A stretch of DNA of 64,000 nt. Source: Arthrobacter sp. MMS18-M83. GTDB lineage: Bacteria; Actinomycetota; Actinomycetes; Actinomycetales; Micrococcaceae. Positions 61,206-64,000 of the stretch are shown here, in pieces (within the stretch, counting starts at the first letter, position 1; each line of letters opens with the position of its first letter). The translations under genes were made by a program, and so were the position numbers. The notes below the pieces were generated by a model. That model ran no database searches. It was not told the DNA's origin and was given only the letters and a program-made list of their open reading frames with translations. The stretch is from NCBI RefSeq assembly GCF_026683955.1, contig NZ_CP113343.1, positions 310,001 to 374,000 on the forward strand, written 5' to 3'.

Positions 61206-62503
61206 CTATGCGACTGGAGCAGGACCGCCTGGCGGCGGACGCCATCGATTACGAGAAACTCATCCAGCGCGACCGTGTGCACGGTTCGCTTTACACAGAT
61301 GCCGACATCTTCCAGAAAGAGATGCGCGACATCTATGAGAGCCAGTGGGTGTTCGTCGCGCACGAGAGCGAGATCCCCGAGCCCGGCGACTACGTGCGCC
61401 GCCGCATTGGCGAGCAGCCTCTTATCGTCGCCTGCGGCAAGGACCTCAAAGTGCGCGTGATGCTCAATCGCTGCACCCACCGCGGCAACATGCTCTGCCA
61501 GTCCGACGCCGGCAACGCGACATTGTTCCGCTGTTCCTTCCACGGCTGGACCTTCAGCAACGACGGGCGCCTCCAGGGCGTCTCGTTCCGCGGAGGCTAC
61601 GAGCAGTCGCTGGGCGAGCTGCGCAGCGAACTCGGCCTCGCCGAAGCTGCCCAGGTCGGCACCTACGGTGGCTTCATCTTCGCGAACCTCAGCGGCGACG
61701 CGGGCGACCTCGAGCACTACCTCGGCAACGCCAAGGATGCGATCGACCGTCTCGTCCGGATGTCGCCGGCAGGCGGGATCGACCTTTCCGCTGGCTGGAT
61801 GAAGCACGACAACAACGCCAACTGGAAGGTCGTCAACGAGGTACAGGTCGACGGATACCACCCTCTGTTCGTACACGAGTCGCTGTACAAGGCCATCAAA
61901 CCGGCCAAGGTGGACTACAGCTCCGACGAACTGCGCGTCGCTGTGCGCGACCTCGGCGGCGGGCACAGCGAGGTCGACTACACGGCCGAGTACCAGGCGC
62001 AGGACCGCGAGTTCATCTGGTTCTCCAGCATCCCCCGCAGCCGGGTCCCCGACTACATCGAAGCCATGGAAGCACTGCACGGCCCGGAGAGGACCCACGA
62101 CATCCTCGTCGATGGCCCCCCGCATACGTTTATCTGGCCGAATCTCTTCCTGGCCGAAATGCAGGTCATGTTTATCGAGCCGCTGTCTGTCGAGCAAACG
62201 ATCCAGTACACCGCGCCGATCAAGCTGCTCGGCGCAGAGGAAATGAGTGCGCGCATCATCCGCCAGACCGAGGGCGCGATGGGGCCAGCAGGCTTCCTGA
62301 TCGCCGATGACGCGGAGATGGGCGAGCGCAACCAGGTCGGCCTGCATGCCCAGGAGCCGGAGTGGGTACTGTTCGGCCGGGGCTTCGAGAGCGAGAAGGT
62401 CGAGCCCCGTGGGATCACTTCGTACGACCGCACCTCTGAGACATCGCAGCGCGGCATGTGGCAGCACTACCGCACCCTCATGACGGAGACCACCAATGAC
62501 TGA
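61202..62503 (+). CDS. Rieske ring-hydroxylating dioxygenase, alpha subunit
   Basis: 433 residues. Rieske ligands in CTHRGNMLC and CSFHGWTF; mononuclear iron ligands in NEVQVDGYHPLFVHE (two His) with a C-terminal Asp (LIADDAE region). Typical length for the catalytic subunit of alpha3beta3 dioxygenases. ATG 61202 overlaps the upstream stop; a second ATG at 61208 is possible. Probable role: cis-dihydroxylation of an aromatic ring to a dihydrodiol. Confidence 0.93.
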   Translation: MTMRLEQDRLAADAIDYEKLIQRDRVHGSLYTDADIFQKEMRDIYESQWVFVAHESEIPEPGDYVRRRIGEQPLIVACGKDLKVRVMLNRCTHRGNMLCQSDAGNATLFRCSFHGWTFSNDGRLQGVSFRGGYEQSLGELRSELGLAEAAQVGTYGGFIFANLSGDAGDLEHYLGNAKDAIDRLVRMSPAGGIDLSAGWMKHDNNANWKVVNEVQVDGYHPLFVHESLYKAIKPAKVDYSSDELRVAVRDLGGGHSEVDYTAEYQAQDREFIWFSSIPRSRVPDYIEAMEALHGPERTHDILVDGPPHTFIWPNLFLAEMQVMFIEPLSVEQTIQYTAPIKLLGAEEMSARIIRQTEGAMGPAGFLIADDAEMGERNQVGLHAQEPEWVLFGRGFESEKVEPRGITSYDRTSETSQRGMWQHYRTLMTETTND

Positions 62504-62993
62504 GATCCAATCGATCGCTACCCCTGCCGGCTCCGTGTCCGCGGAACTCGTCGACTTCGTCGTCCACGAGGCACGCCTCGCCGACGAGAACCGCTACGCG
62601 GAGTGGGAGTCACTGTGGGCGGATGACGGCATCTACTGGGTTCCGACCGGTGATCAAAAAGACCCACAGACTCAGGTGTCGTTCGTCTTCGACAATCGCC
62701 ATCGCATCGGCTCGCGCATCGCCCAGCTGCGCTCCGGCCGGCGCCACTCGCAGACCCCGCCATCCAAGATGCGGCGCCAACTCTCCAACTTCGAGGTGCT
62801 GTCCGACGACGGCGGCGAGGTCGAGCTCGCGGCAAACTTCTCATTATTCGAACACCGGTACACGACCACGATCTGGGCCGGGCGCTACCTCTACCGCCTG
62901 CGATACACCGCCGACGGACTCTCACTAGTGAAGAAGACCGTGCTGCTTATCAATAACGAGAGCGCCATCAGGACCATCGCTTTCATCCTCTAG
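62496..62993 (+). CDS. Ring-hydroxylating dioxygenase, beta subunit
   Basis: 165 residues, NTF2-like beta subunit: ELVDFVVHEARLADENRYAE, WADDGIYWVPTG, FDNRHRIGSRIAQLRSG, and C-terminal KKTVLLINNE. Overlaps the alpha stop by 8 bp. Structural partner of the alpha subunit. Confidence 0.93.
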   Translation: MTEIQSIATPAGSVSAELVDFVVHEARLADENRYAEWESLWADDGIYWVPTGDQKDPQTQVSFVFDNRHRIGSRIAQLRSGRRHSQTPPSKMRRQLSNFEVLSDDGGEVELAANFSLFEHRYTTTIWAGRYLYRLRYTADGLSLVKKTVLLINNESAIRTIAFIL

Positions 62994-63005
62994 ATAGGAA
63001 TAGTC

Positions 63006-64000
63006 ATGCTGGTTGGAGACATCCCCCGTCTCAATGCTCGCCGGTACGCAGGCAAGACTGCCGTCATCTGCGGTGACCGGGAGCTCACCTGGTCCGCCGT
63101 GAACGAGCGCGCGAACAGGCTCGGCGCCTACCTGCTGGGCGCGGGCCTGCAGCGCGGCGATCGCGTCGCCGTGATCGCCTCGAACATCCTCGAGTGGCCG
63201 GAAATCTCGTTCGGAATCTCCAAGGCCGGACTGGTGCTCGTACCTGTCAATGTGCGTCTCGCCGTGCCGGAGATCATCTTCCTGCTCGACGACGCAGGGG
63301 CGAAGGCGCTGATCTTCGATTCGGAGAGCGCCAACGTCGCCAGTGAGGTGATCGCAGCCGGCAACGGACTCGGCGTCGTCCTGCAGATCGGCGGCAGCGA
63401 CCTCGCGCCGGAGTATGAGCGCGAGATCGACGCCGTCGGGTCGGCCACCCTCTCGTCGGCGGGCCTCTCCCCGGACGATTTGCGGGCGCTCATCTACACC
63501 AGCGGCACAACGGGCCTGCCGAAGGCCGTGACAAACACCCACCGTGCCATGATCTATGGCGCCATGGACCACGTGCAGACCGTGAATGCGAAATCGACGG
63601 ATGTCGGGCTCGCCATCACACCGTTCTTCACCTCCGGCGGCGCGATGCGCACCCTCTCATGGGCCTACCTCGGGCAGACCATGGTGGTGCTGCCGAAGTT
63701 CAACGAGGAACAGATCGTGCACCACTTCAAGCGGTACAACGTCACCAACACCATCATGGTCCCGACCATGCTCAGCAGGCTGTGCACATACCTTCAGACC
63801 CAGCCGCACCAGGACTTCCCGGCCCTCGGCTCGATCGGCTATGGATCCGCTCCCAGCTCCCCCGCCCTCATCCGCAACGCGATGGACCTGCTCGGCTGCG
63901 ACTTCTGGCAGCGCTACGGCCAGAGCGAGGTGGCCGGATTCGTGACCCATCTGTCACCGCAGGACCACCGGGAAATCGTCGCCGGGCGGGCGGAGATCGC
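63006..64000 (+). CDS. AMP-dependent acyl-CoA synthetase/ligase (3' end beyond window)
   Basis: First 331 residues of an ANL-family enzyme: RYAGKTAVICGDRELTWSAV, ATP-binding loop IYTSGTTGLPKAVTNTHRAM, ITPFFTSGGAMR, and YGSAP then YGQSEVAGF before the window ends. Activates a carboxylic acid (likely side-chain or ring-cleavage product) to its CoA thioester, which fits the Ltp2/DUF35 pair upstream. ATG 63006, 12 bp after the beta-subunit stop. Confidence 0.92.
   Translation, partial: MLVGDIPRLNARRYAGKTAVICGDRELTWSAVNERANRLGAYLLGAGLQRGDRVAVIASNILEWPEISFGISKAGLVLVPVNVRLAVPEIIFLLDDAGAKALIFDSESANVASEVIAAGNGLGVVLQIGGSDLAPEYEREIDAVGSATLSSAGLSPDDLRALIYTSGTTGLPKAVTNTHRAMIYGAMDHVQTVNAKSTDVGLAITPFFTSGGAMRTLSWAYLGQTMVVLPKFNEEQIVHHFKRYNVTNTIMVPTMLSRLCTYLQTQPHQDFPALGSIGYGSAPSSPALIRNAMDLLGCDFWQRYGQSEVAGFVTHLSPQDHREIVAGRAEI

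Noticed and set aside
1..64000. CRISPR array, rRNA or tRNA genes, prophage
   Set aside because: No regularly spaced repeats, no rRNA-like or tRNA cloverleaf sequence and no phage structural genes were seen on reading both strands.

Overview
High-GC actinobacterial DNA, read without database searches. The middle and right parts (aldose-epimerase remnant, large NAD-glutamate dehydrogenase, glycogen-debranching remnant, IclR/TetR-controlled catabolic operons, DUF4192 protein) look most like a soil Micrococcaceae (Arthrobacter-type) genome. This assignment is inference. Almost every intact gene is catabolic, regulatory or transport-related, and the modules meet at stretches of decayed genes, so this reads as an accessory catabolic region assembled by recombination.

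1-15.2 kb: two complete multicomponent diiron monooxygenases transcribed away from each other. On the minus strand, a toluene-4-monooxygenase-type operon reads DJ-1/PfpI, two SnoaL-like proteins, alpha, gamma, coupling protein, beta, Rieske ferredoxin and a BphA4-type reductase. All six diiron ligands of the alpha subunit fall at the same residue numbers as in toluene 4-monooxygenase hydroxylase. On the plus strand, a phenol-hydroxylase-type operon reads beta, coupling protein, alpha, gamma, reductase (dmpLMNOP order). Between them lie an AraC regulator and a second DJ-1 gene, bracketed by a near-identical 190-bp inverted repeat that faces both operons in the same relative orientation. I infer a co-regulated two-step aromatic (or alkene) hydroxylation system.

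15.2-20.7 kb: a decayed toxin-antitoxin locus (RHH antitoxin plus a Doc toxin lacking its Fic core), a membrane protein, a DUF4192 protein, and an aldose-1-epimerase remnant behind a cluster of operator-like palindromes.

20.7-34.4 kb: a class I P450 system (ferredoxin, frameshifted reductase, P450), two paralogous IclR regulators and two paralogous KstD/fumarate-reductase-type flavoproteins in divergent modules with an SDR and a Dabb protein. Next come a TetR gene (frameshifted), twin TetR-type operators, an amidase and an MHS-family transporter, closed by a clear terminator.

34.4-48.7 kb: a carbohydrate ABC permease remnant, a 1632-residue NAD-glutamate dehydrogenase, GNAT and glycogen-debranching remnants, a branched-chain-type ABC transporter with a LivH-LivM-LivG triple fusion, a TetR regulator, and an IS110 transposase remnant.

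48.7-64 kb: a minus-strand oxygenation module (SDR, metallo-beta-lactamase hydrolase, NTF2-FMO fusion) diverges from a long plus-strand operon. That operon encodes a phthalate-dioxygenase-type reductase, IclR, limonene-monooxygenase-like flavoprotein, alpha/beta hydrolase, SDR, LigB-type extradiol dioxygenase, meta-cleavage hydrolase, Ltp2-like thiolase-fold protein with DUF35 partner, ring-hydroxylating dioxygenase alpha and beta, and a CoA ligase cut by the window end. Together these could activate, shorten, dioxygenate and cleave an aromatic ring bearing a side chain. Several genes carry single-base homopolymer indels, which are either recent decay or sequencing error.
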